A DNA stretch of 64,000 bases from Couchioplanes azureus (GCF_014648355.1 NZ_BMQY01000007.1:1-64000), one strand, 5' to 3'; counted from the stretch's first letter, positions 42,770-51,437 are shown. Notes: a model not told the origin generated them from the sequence alone. Numbers and translations are program-made.

Positions 42770-43201
42770 ATGCCCAAGGTCAGTGTCTCGGCCGGTGCCG
42801 CGGCCGAACCGCAGAAGGTCTGGCAGTTGCTGGTGGACCTTCCGCGGGTCGCCGAGTGGAACACGATGCACGAGGGCTTCGCCGGTGAGGTGCCGCCGAC
42901 GCTCGACACGGGCACGACCTACCGGCAGAAGGTGAAGCTGATGGGCATGCCCGCGGAGATGTCCTGGCGGGTGACGGGCGCGGCGGTGGGGGAGCGGCTC
43001 GAACAGTCCGGGGACGGCCCGATGGGCGTCAAGGCCAAGAGCCGGATGGCGATCGAGCCGTCCGGGAGCGGGTCGCAGATCACGTACGAGATGGAGTTCG
43101 CCGGCCCCGCACTGGCCGGACCCATGGCGGGGATGCTCGAGAAGCAGGCCGGCACCGCGGCGCAGCAGTCGCTGGCGAAGCTGACAGCTCTGCTCGGCTG
43201 A
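42770..43201 (+). CDS. SRPBCC-family protein (Rv0910-like)
   Basis: The 143 residues form one START/SRPBCC domain: V-S-V-S-A-G-A-A-A-E-P-Q-K-V-W-Q-L-L-x-D at the N-terminus, W-N-T-M-H-E-G-F in the first strand, and a long C-terminal helix with L-x-K-L-T-A-L-L. Such domains bind hydrophobic ligands. Similar mycobacterial proteins have been called toxins of a toxin-antitoxin pair, but no antitoxin gene is next to this one. AAGGAGGAG precedes the ATG. A KstR operator upstream makes steroid-ligand binding or transport a plausible job. Confidence 0.8.
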   Translation: MPKVSVSAGAAAEPQKVWQLLVDLPRVAEWNTMHEGFAGEVPPTLDTGTTYRQKVKLMGMPAEMSWRVTGAAVGERLEQSGDGPMGVKAKSRMAIEPSGSGSQITYEMEFAGPALAGPMAGMLEKQAGTAAQQSLAKLTALLG

Positions 43202-43253
43202 CCGAGCGGGCGAGCAGACGGGCAGACGGGCAGACGGGCGGACTGGCGGACCG

Positions 43254-43282
43254 GCGGCACCGGGAGGGCATCCCGGTGCCGC
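43254..43282. terminator. Bidirectional terminator between the SRPBCC gene and kstR
   Basis: Perfect 12-base arms (43254-43265 and 43271-43282, with core CGGCACCGGGA) enclose a five-base loop between two convergent genes. Just before it, an eight-base GCAGACGG unit is repeated three times (about 43214-43239). Confidence 0.7.
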
Positions 43283-43290
43283 GGTGCGTG

Positions 43291-43920
43291 TCACTGCAGC
43301 AGCAGGCGGGTGGCGAGCTCCAGGTGGTTGACCACGTCGTTGGCCGAGGCCCGCCGGGTCACCCAGGCCACCAGGTTGGACAGCCACACGTCGCCGATCA
43401 CGCGGGCCTTGGCCCGGTCGTCCGGGGTCGGCTCGCCGTCGTGCATGGCGTTGGTGAGCATCTCCTCCATGAGCCGGGCGACGGCGTTGACCTCGGCGCT
43501 GGCCGACGGGTCGGCGAACATGAACGCGCGCGTCATCGCCTCGGTGAGCAGCGGCTCGCGCTGCATCACCCGGGTCATCCGGCCGAGCACGTGCAGGGTC
43601 CGCTCGTGCGGGGTGTCGCCGGGGATGGGCTTGCGGTTCAGCTTCTCCTGGATCATCTCGAACTCCAGCACCAGGGCCGAGACCAGGAGATGGATCTTGG
43701 AGGGGAAGTAGCGGTACAGCGTGCCGAGCGCCACCTCCGCCCGCTCCGCGACGGTGCGCATCTGGACGGCGTCGTAGCCACCCTTGGAGGCCAGTGCGAG
43801 GGTCGCCTCGAGGATCCGGCGGCGCCGGTCCCGCTGGGCGGCGGAGCCCTGCTGCGCGTCCGCGCCGGCGAGCGCGCTGCGGCCGGCGCCGTTACTGGTA
43901 TTCGTTCTCGACGCTGCCAT
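43291..43920 (-). CDS. kstR: KstR, TetR-family repressor of steroid catabolism
   Basis: The 209 residues from the ATG at 43920 (GGGGAAGG upstream; an ATG in frame at 43947 is less likely) include an N-terminal HTH with I-L-E-A-T-L-A-L-A-S-K-G-G-Y-D-A-V-Q-M and L-G-T-L-Y-R-Y-F-P-S-K. The ligand domain carries M-Q-R-E-P-L-L-T-E-A-M-T-R-A and V-W-L-S-N-L-V-A-W-V-T-R-R-A-S, both characteristic of mycobacterial KstR. In that family the repressor leaves its operator when it binds a CoA thioester of a steroid intermediate. Five matching operators lie in this window. It is divergent from chsE1. Confidence 0.93.
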   Translation of the reverse strand: MAASRTNTSNGAGRSALAGADAQQGSAAQRDRRRRILEATLALASKGGYDAVQMRTVAERAEVALGTLYRYFPSKIHLLVSALVLEFEMIQEKLNRKPIPGDTPHERTLHVLGRMTRVMQREPLLTEAMTRAFMFADPSASAEVNAVARLMEEMLTNAMHDGEPTPDDRAKARVIGDVWLSNLVAWVTRRASANDVVNHLELATRLLLQ

Positions 43921-44031
43921 CCTTGCCTTCCCCGCGAACTCGATCACGGCCGAAGGGCCGTGTTGTGGGATCTACCAGGGTACCAACGTGTGCGCGGCGA
44001 TCGTCGACGTAGGTATCTGGCGAGTGAATAC

Positions 44032-44045
44032 TGAAACGTGTTCTA
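44032..44045. promoter_or_regulatory. KstR operator between kstR and the igr-type operon
   Basis: TGAAACGTGTTCTA fits the KstR pattern and ends eight bases before the chsE1 ATG, so it must overlap the start of transcription. It could control both the side-chain operon and, more distantly, kstR itself. Confidence 0.75.
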
Positions 44046-44053
44046 ATCCTGGA

Positions 44054-45130
44054 ATGGGTCCCGACTTCGAGCTCGACGAGGCGCAGGAGGCGATCGTGCG
44101 GCTCGCCGGCGAGGTGCTGGACGACGGCGCCGGGACCCCGGACCGCCTCGGGAAGGCCCTGGGCGAGGCGGGCCTGCTCACCCTCGCCGTGCCGGAGCGC
44201 CTCGGTGGCGCGGGGCTGGGGCTCCTGGAGAACGCCTTGGTCATCACCGAGATCGCCCGCCGCGGCGTGGCGATCCCGGCGCTGTCCACCCTCGGCCCCG
44301 GCGTGCTGCCGGTGGTCCGCTGGGCGGATCCCGACCGGCAGCGCGACCTGCTGGCCGGGGTGGGCGGGGGCCGGATCCTGACCGCGGCCCTGGCCGAGCC
44401 GGGCGATCCGCTGCCGGCCGGCCCGCGCACCACGGCGTCCGCGCGGTGGACCGTCACCGGCACGAAGACCGGCGTGCCCGACGCCGAGCAGGCCCACCGC
44501 ATCCTCGTGCCGGTCACCCGGGAGACCGGCGGCCTCGCGGTCGCCCTGGTCGATCCGGCCGCCCCCGGCGTCACCCTGCGCCGCACGGCCACGTCGTCCG
44601 GCTGCGCCGAGTTCACCGTACGGATGGACGCGGTGGCCGCGGAGCCCCTCGCCCCCGGCGGGCGGTGCGTCGCCGACCTGCACCGGTGTGCCGTCGCCGC
44701 GGCCTGCGCGGCGGGGGACGGCGCGCTCGCCGGGGCGTTGCGGTTGACCGCCGGCCACGTGCGCGACCGCCAGCAGTTCGGCCGCCCGCTCGCCACCTTC
44801 CAGGCCGTCGCCCAGCAGATCGCCGACGTGTACGTCACCTCGCGCACGCTGCACCTCGCCGTGCTGGCCGCCTGCTGGGGACTGGACGCCCAGCGCGGCG
44901 ACGACGACGCGCGGGCGGACGACGACCTGTGGATCGCCGCGTACTGGCTGACCAGCGAGGCGCTCGCGGCCCTGCGCTCCTGCCACCACCTGCACGGCGG
45001 CCTGGGCCTGGCCGCCGACTACCCGCTGCACCGCTACGGCGCCCTGCTGCGCGACCTGGCCCGCCGCCTCGGCGGCGCCGAGCACTGCCTGCACCGGCTG
45101 GGAGGGCGCGTTGTTCATCGACCTGTCTGA
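44054..45130 (+). CDS. chsE1: Acyl-CoA dehydrogenase subunit, ChsE1/FadE28 type
   Basis: This 358-residue acyl-CoA dehydrogenase lacks clear active-site residues in some positions, as expected for the non-catalytic subunit. F-G-R-P-L-A-T-F-Q-A-V-A-Q-Q and H-H-L-H-G-G-L-G-L-A are the FAD-binding and C-terminal helical motifs. In mycobacteria ChsE1 and ChsE2 form a heterotetramer that dehydrogenates the propionyl side chain of the steroid CoA ester. The next gene encodes the partner and overlaps by 20 bases. The ATG at 44054 follows a KstR operator closely, consistent with a leaderless or very short-leader transcript. Confidence 0.85.
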   Translation: MGPDFELDEAQEAIVRLAGEVLDDGAGTPDRLGKALGEAGLLTLAVPERLGGAGLGLLENALVITEIARRGVAIPALSTLGPGVLPVVRWADPDRQRDLLAGVGGGRILTAALAEPGDPLPAGPRTTASARWTVTGTKTGVPDAEQAHRILVPVTRETGGLAVALVDPAAPGVTLRRTATSSGCAEFTVRMDAVAAEPLAPGGRCVADLHRCAVAAACAAGDGALAGALRLTAGHVRDRQQFGRPLATFQAVAQQIADVYVTSRTLHLAVLAACWGLDAQRGDDDARADDDLWIAAYWLTSEALAALRSCHHLHGGLGLAADYPLHRYGALLRDLARRLGGAEHCLHRLGGRVVHRPV

Positions 45131-46256
45131 GGACCAGCGGGCGCTGCGCGACCGGCTGCGGGCGTACCTGCAAGACCTGCTCTCGCCGGAGCAGCGCGCC
45201 GCGCTGCGCCACGACCGGCACGGACCGGTCCACCGGGAGGTCGTCGCCCGGCTGGGCCGCGACGGCTGGCTCGGCCTCGGCTTCCCCACCCGCTACGGAG
45301 GTGCCGGTCACGGCCCGGTGGAGCAGCAGATCCTGGGCAACGAGGCGGCTCGCGCGGACGTCCCGCTGCCGGCGGTCACCCTGCAGACCGTGGCGCCGAC
45401 CCTGCTCGCGTACGGGACGCCCGAGCAGAAGGACTTCTTCCTGCCGCGCATCCTCGCGGGCGAGCTGCACTTCGCGATCGGCTACACCGAGCCGGAGGCG
45501 GGCACCGACCTCGCCGCGCTGCGCACCCGGGCGGTCCGCGACGGCGACGCCTACGTGGTCGACGGCCAGAAGACGTTCACCACGGGCGCGCACGACGCCG
45601 ACTACCTGTGGCTCGCCTGCCGGACCGACCCGGACGCGCCGAGGCACAAGGGCCTGTCCGTCCTCGTCGTCGACACCCGCGACCCGGGGTACTCCTGGAC
45701 GCCGATCATCACCTGCGACGGGGCGCACCACGTGAACGCGGTGTACCTGAGCGACGTCCGCGTGCCGGCCGCGATGCGGGTCGGCCCGGAGAACGGCGGC
45801 TGGCGGCTGCTGACCACCCAGCTCAACCACGAGCGGGTGATGCTGGGCCCGGCCGGGCGGCTGGCGGCCTTCCACACCCGGGTGCGGGACTGGGTGCAGG
45901 CGCGCCCGGGACTGCGCGACGAGCCCGACGTGCGCCGCGCGCTCGGCCGGGCGTACGCCTGCCTGCGGCTCAACGAGCTGCTCAACTGGCAGGTCGCCGG
46001 CGGCGAGCCGGCCGTGGCGGACGCCTCGGCCACCAAGGTCTTCTCCTCCGAGTGGGTGCTGCGCGTCGGCCACGAGCTCGAGCAGCTCGTCGGCCGCCAC
46101 GGCGACCCGGACGACCCCGCGACCGCCGCGCTGATGTCCTGGCTGGACCTGCAGGCCAAGCGCAACCTGGTGCTGACCTTCGGCGGCGGGGTCAACGAGA
46201 TCCAGCGGGAACTGATCGCGTCCGCGGGCCTCGGGCTGCCCCGGGTGCCGAGGTAG
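45111..46256 (+). CDS. chsE2: Acyl-CoA dehydrogenase subunit, ChsE2/FadE29 type
   Basis: This 381-residue acyl-CoA dehydrogenase has G-Y-T-E-P-E-A-G-T-D-L-A (FAD and substrate binding) and V-D-G-Q-K-T-F-T-T-G-A. L-N-H-E-R-V-M-L-G lies in the region of the catalytic glutamate, and a G-G-G-V-N-E-I-Q-R motif closes the C-terminus. It is the catalytic half of the ChsE1-ChsE2 complex acting on the three-carbon steroid side chain. The TTG start, with GGAGGG four bases upstream, lies inside the end of chsE1, so the subunits are co-translated. Confidence 0.88.
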   Translation: MFIDLSEDQRALRDRLRAYLQDLLSPEQRAALRHDRHGPVHREVVARLGRDGWLGLGFPTRYGGAGHGPVEQQILGNEAARADVPLPAVTLQTVAPTLLAYGTPEQKDFFLPRILAGELHFAIGYTEPEAGTDLAALRTRAVRDGDAYVVDGQKTFTTGAHDADYLWLACRTDPDAPRHKGLSVLVVDTRDPGYSWTPIITCDGAHHVNAVYLSDVRVPAAMRVGPENGGWRLLTTQLNHERVMLGPAGRLAAFHTRVRDWVQARPGLRDEPDVRRALGRAYACLRLNELLNWQVAGGEPAVADASATKVFSSEWVLRVGHELEQLVGRHGDPDDPATAALMSWLDLQAKRNLVLTFGGGVNEIQRELIASAGLGLPRVPR

Positions 46257-47537
46257 GTGGGGTACGCCGTGGACGAGACGATCAGCGCCGCCGCACGCCG
46301 CATCGCCGAGGCGGGCGAGTCGCCGCCGCGGCCGGCCCGCGACCCGGTGAACCTTCCGGGGATCCGCGGCTGGCTGGAGGCGATCGGCGACACCAACCCG
46401 GTCTACGAGCGCGACGGCCTGGCGCCGCCGGCGATGGTGCAGGTGTGGACGATGCCCGGGCTGCGCCCGGCCGCGTCCGGGGCGGCCGACCCGCTGCGGG
46501 ACATGTCCGCGGTGCTCGACGCGGCCGGCTTCACCTCGGTCGTGGCGACCAATTGCGAGCAGACGTACGCGCGCTACCTGCGCGAGGGTGAGCGGGTCGC
46601 CGTCCGCAGCCGCCTGGTCGGCGTGACCGGGCCGAAGCGCACCGCGCTCGGCGAGGGCTGGTTCGTCACCACCGAGAGCACCTGGTCCGTGGCCGCCGAG
46701 CCGGTGGCGACCATGCGCTTCCGGGTGCTCAAGTTCCGGCCGGGCACCGCCGCGCCGGCCGCCGGCCCGGGCGCCGCGCTGCGGCCGGCGATCGGCCCGG
46801 ACACCGCGTTCTTCTGGGCCGGCACTGCCGCCGGCGAGCTCCGGGTGCAGCGCTGCGGCGAGTGCGGCGCGCTGCGTCATCCGCCCGGTCCGGCGTGCCC
46901 GCGCTGCGGCGCCACCAAGCCGGAGTACGCCGTCGCGTCCGGCGCCGGCCGCATCCACAGCTACGTGGTGCACCGCCACCCGCCGCTGCCGGGCCGGCGG
47001 CTGCCCGTGGTCGTCGCGCTGGTCGATCTGGCGGAGGGCGTACGGATGGTGGGCGAGCTGCGCGGCGCGGACCCGGACCAGATCCGCATCGGCGCGCCGG
47101 TACGGGTGGAGTTCGTCCGCCTCGACGACGAGGTGACGCTGCCGGCGTGGCGCCTCGACACCCCGGCGGGAACCCCGCTGCCACCCTGGGAGCTGGCGGT
47201 GACCCCCACCGTCGTGATCAGCACGGCCCTGGCGACCCGCGACTTCCAGGACGTCCACCACGACCGCGACGCGGCGGTGCGGCGCGGCGGCAAGGACATC
47301 TTCCTCAACATCCTGACCACCGCCGGGCTGGTGCAGCGCTACGTCACCGACTGGGCCGGCCCGCGGGCCACCCTGCGCGGCATGGCGATCCGGCTCGGCG
47401 CGCCGTGCCACGCCTACGACACCCTCGCCTTCACCGGCCGGGCCCGCGACGGCGCCGGCGGCGAGCGGGTGGTCACGGTCAGCGGCCGTACGGCGGCGGG
47501 CGAGCACGTCGCCGCGACGGTGCGGGTGGCGCCGTGA
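46257..47537 (+). CDS. Fused steroid enoyl-CoA hydratase, ChsH2-ChsH1 type
   Basis: The 426 residues combine three parts. They are an N-terminal MaoC-like hotdog domain (about 1-165), a DUF35 zinc ribbon plus OB fold (about 170-295; C-G-E-C-G and C-P-R-C-G zinc cysteines), and a second MaoC-like hotdog (about 300-426; D-V-H-H-D-R-D-A). In Mycobacterium the first two form ChsH2 and the third is the separate ChsH1. Here they form one chain. The complex hydrates the side-chain enoyl-CoA, and the DUF35 part holds the aldolase Ltp2, encoded next with a GTGA overlap. The fusion fits a MaoC dimer made from a single polypeptide. Confidence 0.85.
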   Translation: MGYAVDETISAAARRIAEAGESPPRPARDPVNLPGIRGWLEAIGDTNPVYERDGLAPPAMVQVWTMPGLRPAASGAADPLRDMSAVLDAAGFTSVVATNCEQTYARYLREGERVAVRSRLVGVTGPKRTALGEGWFVTTESTWSVAAEPVATMRFRVLKFRPGTAAPAAGPGAALRPAIGPDTAFFWAGTAAGELRVQRCGECGALRHPPGPACPRCGATKPEYAVASGAGRIHSYVVHRHPPLPGRRLPVVVALVDLAEGVRMVGELRGADPDQIRIGAPVRVEFVRLDDEVTLPAWRLDTPAGTPLPPWELAVTPTVVISTALATRDFQDVHHDRDAAVRRGGKDIFLNILTTAGLVQRYVTDWAGPRATLRGMAIRLGAPCHAYDTLAFTGRARDGAGGERVVTVSGRTAAGEHVAATVRVAP

Positions 47538-48694
47538 TCGCCCGGACCGCCGCGATCGCCGGCATCGGCGCCACCGAGTTCTCCAAGGACTCCGGCCGCA
47601 GCGAACTGCGGCTGGCCGTCGAGGCGGTCCGCGCGGCCCTCGACGACGCCGGCCTCTCGCCCGGCGACGTGCAGGGCATGGTGACGTTCACCATGGACGG
47701 CAGCGCCGAGGTCGCCGTCGCGCGCGAGCTCGGCGCCGGCGAGCTCACCTTCCTGGGTCGCATCGCGTACGGCGGGGGAGCGGCGTGCGCGGTCGTCCAG
47801 CAGGCCGTGCTCGCCGTGGCGGCCGGCCTGGCCGACGTGGTGGTCTGCTACCGGGCGCTCAACGAACGCTCCGGCCGCCGCTTCGGGCGGGCCCACGCGC
47901 AGACGGGCGCCACCTCCGCGGACGTCGACGCGAGCTGGCACCACCCGATGGGTCTGGCCACCCCGGCGGCGATGGTCGCCATGGTGGCCCGCCGCTACCT
48001 GCACGACTACGGCGCCACCACGGACGACTTCGGCCGGGTCGCGGTGGCGGCCCGCCGGCACGCCGCCACCAACCCGCACGCCTGGTTCCACGGCCGCCCG
48101 ATCACGTTGGAGGACCACCGGGCGTCGCGCTGGATCGCCGACCCGCTGCGGCTGCTGGACTGCTGCCAGGAGAGCGACGGCGCGGTCGCGCTGGTGGTCA
48201 CCTCCGCCGAGCGCGCCCGCGACCTGCGCCAGCCGCCCGCGGTGGTGTGCGCGGCGGCCCAGGGCAGCGGCCCGGACCAGTACGTGATGACGAGCTACTA
48301 CCGCGACGAGGTCGCCGCGCTGCCCGAGATGGGCGTGGTGGCCCGCCAGCTGTGGCAGCAGTCCGGGTACGCCCCGGCGGACGTCCGCACGGCGGTGCTC
48401 TACGACCACTTCACGCCGTACGTGCTGATGCAGCTGGAGGAGCTCGGGTTCTGCGGCCGTGGCGAGGCCCGCCACCTGGTCGCCGGCGGCGGCATCGAGC
48501 TGGGCGGGCGGCTGCCGGTCAACCCGCACGGCGGGCAGCTGGGGGAGGCGTACATCCACGGCATGAACGGCATCGCGGAGGCCGTCCGGCAGGTCCGCGG
48601 CACCGCGGTCAACCAGGTCCCGGGCGACGGCCCGGTGCTGGTCACGGCCGGGACGGGGGTGCCCACCAGCGGCCTGGTCCTCGCGGGCGGCTAG
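47534..48694 (+). CDS. ltp2: Ltp2, steroid side-chain aldolase (thiolase-like)
   Basis: This 386-residue protein has the thiolase fold of SCP-X/Ltp2-type lipid-transfer enzymes: A-I-A-G-I-G-A-T-E-F-S-K at the start, Y-G-G-G-A-A-C-A-V-V-Q-Q-A, L-L-D-C-C-Q-E-S-D-G-A-V-A-L, and N-P-H-G-G-Q-L-G-E-A-Y-I-H-G-M. Ltp2 carries out the retro-aldol cleavage that removes propionyl-CoA from the hydrated steroid side chain, in complex with the DUF35 domain encoded just upstream. The GTG start overlaps the stop of the fused hydratase. It completes a chsE1-chsE2-chsH-ltp2 operon like the mycobacterial igr operon, without cyp125 here. Confidence 0.9.
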   Translation: MIARTAAIAGIGATEFSKDSGRSELRLAVEAVRAALDDAGLSPGDVQGMVTFTMDGSAEVAVARELGAGELTFLGRIAYGGGAACAVVQQAVLAVAAGLADVVVCYRALNERSGRRFGRAHAQTGATSADVDASWHHPMGLATPAAMVAMVARRYLHDYGATTDDFGRVAVAARRHAATNPHAWFHGRPITLEDHRASRWIADPLRLLDCCQESDGAVALVVTSAERARDLRQPPAVVCAAAQGSGPDQYVMTSYYRDEVAALPEMGVVARQLWQQSGYAPADVRTAVLYDHFTPYVLMQLEELGFCGRGEARHLVAGGGIELGGRLPVNPHGGQLGEAYIHGMNGIAEAVRQVRGTAVNQVPGDGPVLVTAGTGVPTSGLVLAGG

Positions 48695-48738
48695 GCGCCG
48701 GTCGTTCCCGGCGCCTGCGGCTCGCTAGGTTGTCGGTC

Positions 48739-49194
48739 ATGACGGACGTACGGCTGGAGCCGATGACGGAAGATCAGTACAAGCCGTGGCGGGCCGCGGC
48801 CGAGGCCCACTACGCGCGGAGCGTCGCGGCGTCGGGCCGGTCGGCGCAGGACGCGGCCCGCACCGCCGCCGACACCTACGCGCAGCTGTTGCCCGACGAG
48901 TCCGCCACCCCTGACCACCACTTCTGGTACGCCTACGATGGCGACCGCCGGGTCGGCTTCCTCTGGGTCAAGGTCACCCACGACACCGCGTTCGTCTACA
49001 ACGTCGCCGTCGAACCCGACGTACGCCGCCAGGGCTACGGCCGCGCCATCATGCTGGCCGCCGAGCGCTGGTGCCACGACAACGCGCTCAGCAGGATCGG
49101 TCTGCACGTCTTCGCCCACAACGCCGGCGCCCGGGCCCTCTACGAGCAGCTGGGCTTCACCGAGACCGGCCGGAACATGGCCAAGGACCTGTGA
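48739..49194 (+). CDS. GNAT-family acetyltransferase
   Basis: The 151 residues carry the GNAT core, with V-Y-N-V-A-V-E-P-D-V-R-R-Q-G-Y-G-R-A, where R-R-x-G-Y-G is the acetyl-CoA pyrophosphate loop, and N-A-G-A-R-A-L-Y-E-Q-L-G-F near the C-terminus. It acetylates an amine of a small molecule or protein that cannot be read from sequence. It starts 45 bases after ltp2 and may be read through from that operon, but it shows no link to steroids. Confidence 0.85.
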   Translation: MTDVRLEPMTEDQYKPWRAAAEAHYARSVAASGRSAQDAARTAADTYAQLLPDESATPDHHFWYAYDGDRRVGFLWVKVTHDTAFVYNVAVEPDVRRQGYGRAIMLAAERWCHDNALSRIGLHVFAHNAGARALYEQLGFTETGRNMAKDL

Positions 49195-49225
49195 CCGCGA
49201 TCCGCCCGACCGGCGTCGAGCCGGA

Positions 49226-49753
49226 TCATTCGTCGGGTTGCTCGCTGCGCCGCCAGAACTGGCGGGGAGCGAGGTTCTCGCGCCGGAGCCAGTGCTCGGT
49301 GTAGACGATGCGGTCCGCCTCGACGACCACGAGCGTGTCGTCGGGCGGCTCGGACACGGAGCGGCCGCGTTCGACGTGCTCGTTCTCCCACCGGAACGCC
49401 GGCCAGTAGTGGGCGCGGTCCGGGTGGCCGGCGCTCAGCACCCGGGCGGTGCCGAACAGCTGGGCGCCGCGGCTGCTGGCCAGCCCCACCAGCGGGGCGA
49501 AGATGCCGACCGACACCCGCGGGTCGGCGGCGATGTTGCGCATCTTGGGCGAGCGCGGCGCGGCCGTGAACATCACCGCGAAGCCGAGCGGGTAGTACCG
49601 CACCGGGGTGGCCAGCGGCCCCTGCCGTCCTGCGGTGGCGAGTACGCACATGTTCTGCGACGACAGCAGGTTGAGGATCCGCTCCTCCAGCCGCTCCCGG
49701 TCCATCCGTCCGCTGGGCGAGGCCCCGGACAGCCACGGGTTGGTCAGCGGCAT
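49226..49753 (-). CDS. Pyridoxamine-5'-phosphate-oxidase-like (PPOX) flavin/F420 protein
   Basis: The 175 residues form a split beta-barrel of the PPOX type: N-M-C-V-L-A-T-A-G-R-Q-G-P-L-A-T-P-V-R-Y at the flavin-binding start, K-M-R-N-I-A-A-D-P-R-V-S-V-G-I, and a C-terminal W-L-R-R-E segment. Such proteins bind FMN or F420. It lies 13 bases downstream of the KstR-controlled kstD on the same strand and is probably co-transcribed with it, so a redox step on steroids is possible. No direct evidence supports that. Confidence 0.75.
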   Translation of the reverse strand: MPLTNPWLSGASPSGRMDRERLEERILNLLSSQNMCVLATAGRQGPLATPVRYYPLGFAVMFTAAPRSPKMRNIAADPRVSVGIFAPLVGLASSRGAQLFGTARVLSAGHPDRAHYWPAFRWENEHVERGRSVSEPPDDTLVVVEADRIVYTEHWLRRENLAPRQFWRRSEQPDE

Positions 49754-49766
49754 GGGACATCCACGA

Positions 49767-51437
49767 TCATGGCGGGACTCTACCCGCTCCCGCGGCGAGG
49801 TCGAGGGCGGCGAGGTCGAGGGCGGCGAGGTAGCCGAAGGTCATGGCCGGTCCGAGGGTGGCGCCGGCTCCGGCGTAGCTGCGGCCCATGACCGAGGCGC
49901 TCGCGTTGCCCGCCGCGTACAGGCCGGGGACGGGGGTGCCGTCCTCGCGCAGCACCCGGGCCCGCTCGTCGGTGCGGAGCCCGCCCTTGGTGCCCAGGTC
50001 GCCGGGGACGACCCGGAAGGCGTAGAAGGGCGGCTTGCGGACCGGGCCCAGGCACGGGTTCGGCCGGTTGCGCGGGTCGCCGTAGTAGCGGTCGTAGGCG
50101 GAGTCGCCGCGAGCGAAGTCGTCGTCGTGGCCGCGGGCGGCGAACTCGTTGAACCGGTGCACGGTCGCGGCCAGCGCGCCGGGCGCGACGCCGATGCGGG
50201 TGGCCAGCTCGTCCAGGGTGCGGGCGCGGTGCGCCACTCCGGCGGCGAACCAGCGCCGCGGCAGCGACCTGCGCGGGCCGTGCCCGGCGAAGAGATAGCG
50301 GTCGCGGTACGTCTGGTCGGTGACCAGCCACGCGGGCACGTGCCCCGGCGCGGCGAGCATGGCGTGCACGGCGTCCACGTAGGGCGCCGACTCGTTGACG
50401 AACCGCCGGCCCGCGGCGTCCACCAGCAGGCTGTGCGGCAGGTTGCGCTCGGCGAGGCAGAAGTACGGGCCGCCGGTCAGCGGCAGCGACGGTCCCCACC
50501 ACGCCTCGTCCATCAGGTCGAGCGCGGCGCCGAGGCGGCGGCCCGCCTCGATGCCGTCGCCGGTGTTGCCGGGCGCGCCGGTCGTCCAGTCCGCGCCGAC
50601 CGGCTGGTGGCGCCGGCGCATCCGCTCGTTGTGCTCGAACCCGCCGCTGGCGAGCACCACGCCCCGGCGGGCGTGCCACCGCACCGTCCGTCCGGGAGGC
50701 CCGGCGTGGATCCCGGCGACCCGGCCGTCCTCGACGATCAGGTCCGTCAGCGGCGTGCCGAGCCGGACCGGGACGCCGGCCGTGCGGAGACCGGCCCGCA
50801 GCCCCGCGGCGAGGGCCTGGCCCATGGTGAGCCGGCGCCGGTGCCGCAGCCGGGAGCTCAGGCCGCCGGCGGCGAGCCGCGCCGCCGTCAGGACCGCCCG
50901 CGGGTGGGTGCCGAGCGACAGCCACCGGTAGTCCGCCGCGGTCACGGCGACGCCGGCCGGCGCGGCCCGGTACGGCGGGGCGAGCCGGTCCACCCCGGAC
51001 CCGAGCCGGCGGGTGTCCAGCGGCCGCGGCTCGATGGTCCGGCCGCCGGGCAGGCCGCCGGGTGCCTCGGGGTAGTAGTCGGGGTAGCCGGGCACCCAGG
51101 CGAACGTGAGCGGGGTGTGCTCCCGGACCACCTCCAGCATGGCCGGGCCGTGCGCGAGAAACGCCTCCCGGCGCGACGACGGCACCTCGGGCCCGGCGAC
51201 GTGGGCCAGGTACTTCCGGGTGGCCTCGGCGTCGTCGGCGATCCCGGCCCGGCGCAGCACCGCGTTGCCGGGCAGCCACAGGGCGCCGCCGGAGCGGGCG
51301 GCGGAGCCGCCGTACACGTCGGCCTTCTCCACCACGACGACGCTCAGCCCGCGGTGCGCCGCGGTGAGCGCCGCCGTCATGCCCGCCGCGCCGCAACCGA
51401 CCACGACGACGTCATGTTCCTCCACCGGCATCGACAC
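49767..51437 (-). CDS. kstD: KstD, cytosolic 3-ketosteroid delta1-dehydrogenase
   Basis: This 556-residue flavoprotein has V-V-V-G-C-G-A-A-G-M-T-A-A, E-K-A-D-V-Y-G-G-S-A-A-R-S-G-G-A-L-W, G-D-L-G-T-K-G-G-L-R-T-D and the family ending Y-A-G-A-G-A-T-L-G-P-A-M. It desaturates ring A of 3-keto-4-ene steroids, which together with 9-alpha-hydroxylation opens ring B. No export signal is present, unlike its relative at 30754. The GTG start at 51437 directly adjoins a KstR operator with no ribosome-binding site, so the transcript is probably leaderless (an ATG six bases in is the alternative). The C-terminus has a small tandem repeat. Confidence 0.9.
   Translation of the reverse strand: MSMPVEEHDVVVVGCGAAGMTAALTAAHRGLSVVVVEKADVYGGSAARSGGALWLPGNAVLRRAGIADDAEATRKYLAHVAGPEVPSSRREAFLAHGPAMLEVVREHTPLTFAWVPGYPDYYPEAPGGLPGGRTIEPRPLDTRRLGSGVDRLAPPYRAAPAGVAVTAADYRWLSLGTHPRAVLTAARLAAGGLSSRLRHRRRLTMGQALAAGLRAGLRTAGVPVRLGTPLTDLIVEDGRVAGIHAGPPGRTVRWHARRGVVLASGGFEHNERMRRRHQPVGADWTTGAPGNTGDGIEAGRRLGAALDLMDEAWWGPSLPLTGGPYFCLAERNLPHSLLVDAAGRRFVNESAPYVDAVHAMLAAPGHVPAWLVTDQTYRDRYLFAGHGPRRSLPRRWFAAGVAHRARTLDELATRIGVAPGALAATVHRFNEFAARGHDDDFARGDSAYDRYYGDPRNRPNPCLGPVRKPPFYAFRVVPGDLGTKGGLRTDERARVLREDGTPVPGLYAAGNASASVMGRSYAGAGATLGPAMTFGYLAALDLAALDLAAGAGRVPP
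49797..49830 (-). repeat. 15-bp tandem repeat at the 3' end of kstD
   Basis: Just over two copies of a GAGGTCGAGGGCGGC unit encode the repeated L-A-A-L-D near the KstD C-terminus. Such a repeat is prone to copy-number change without breaking the frame. Confidence 0.7.

Noticed and set aside
42770..43201. SRPBCC gene as a type II toxin of a toxin-antitoxin pair
   Set aside because: No small antitoxin gene adjoins it, and the KstR operator points to steroid metabolism, so the toxin label was not used.
43214..43245. GCAGACGG tandem units as a functional repeat
   Set aside because: Only three short copies next to a terminator. Probably slippage without function.
44835..47507. Minus-strand frame of about 890 codons opposite chsE2 and the fused hydratase
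   Set aside because: It lies across three well-supported, co-translated genes and has no recognisable domain.
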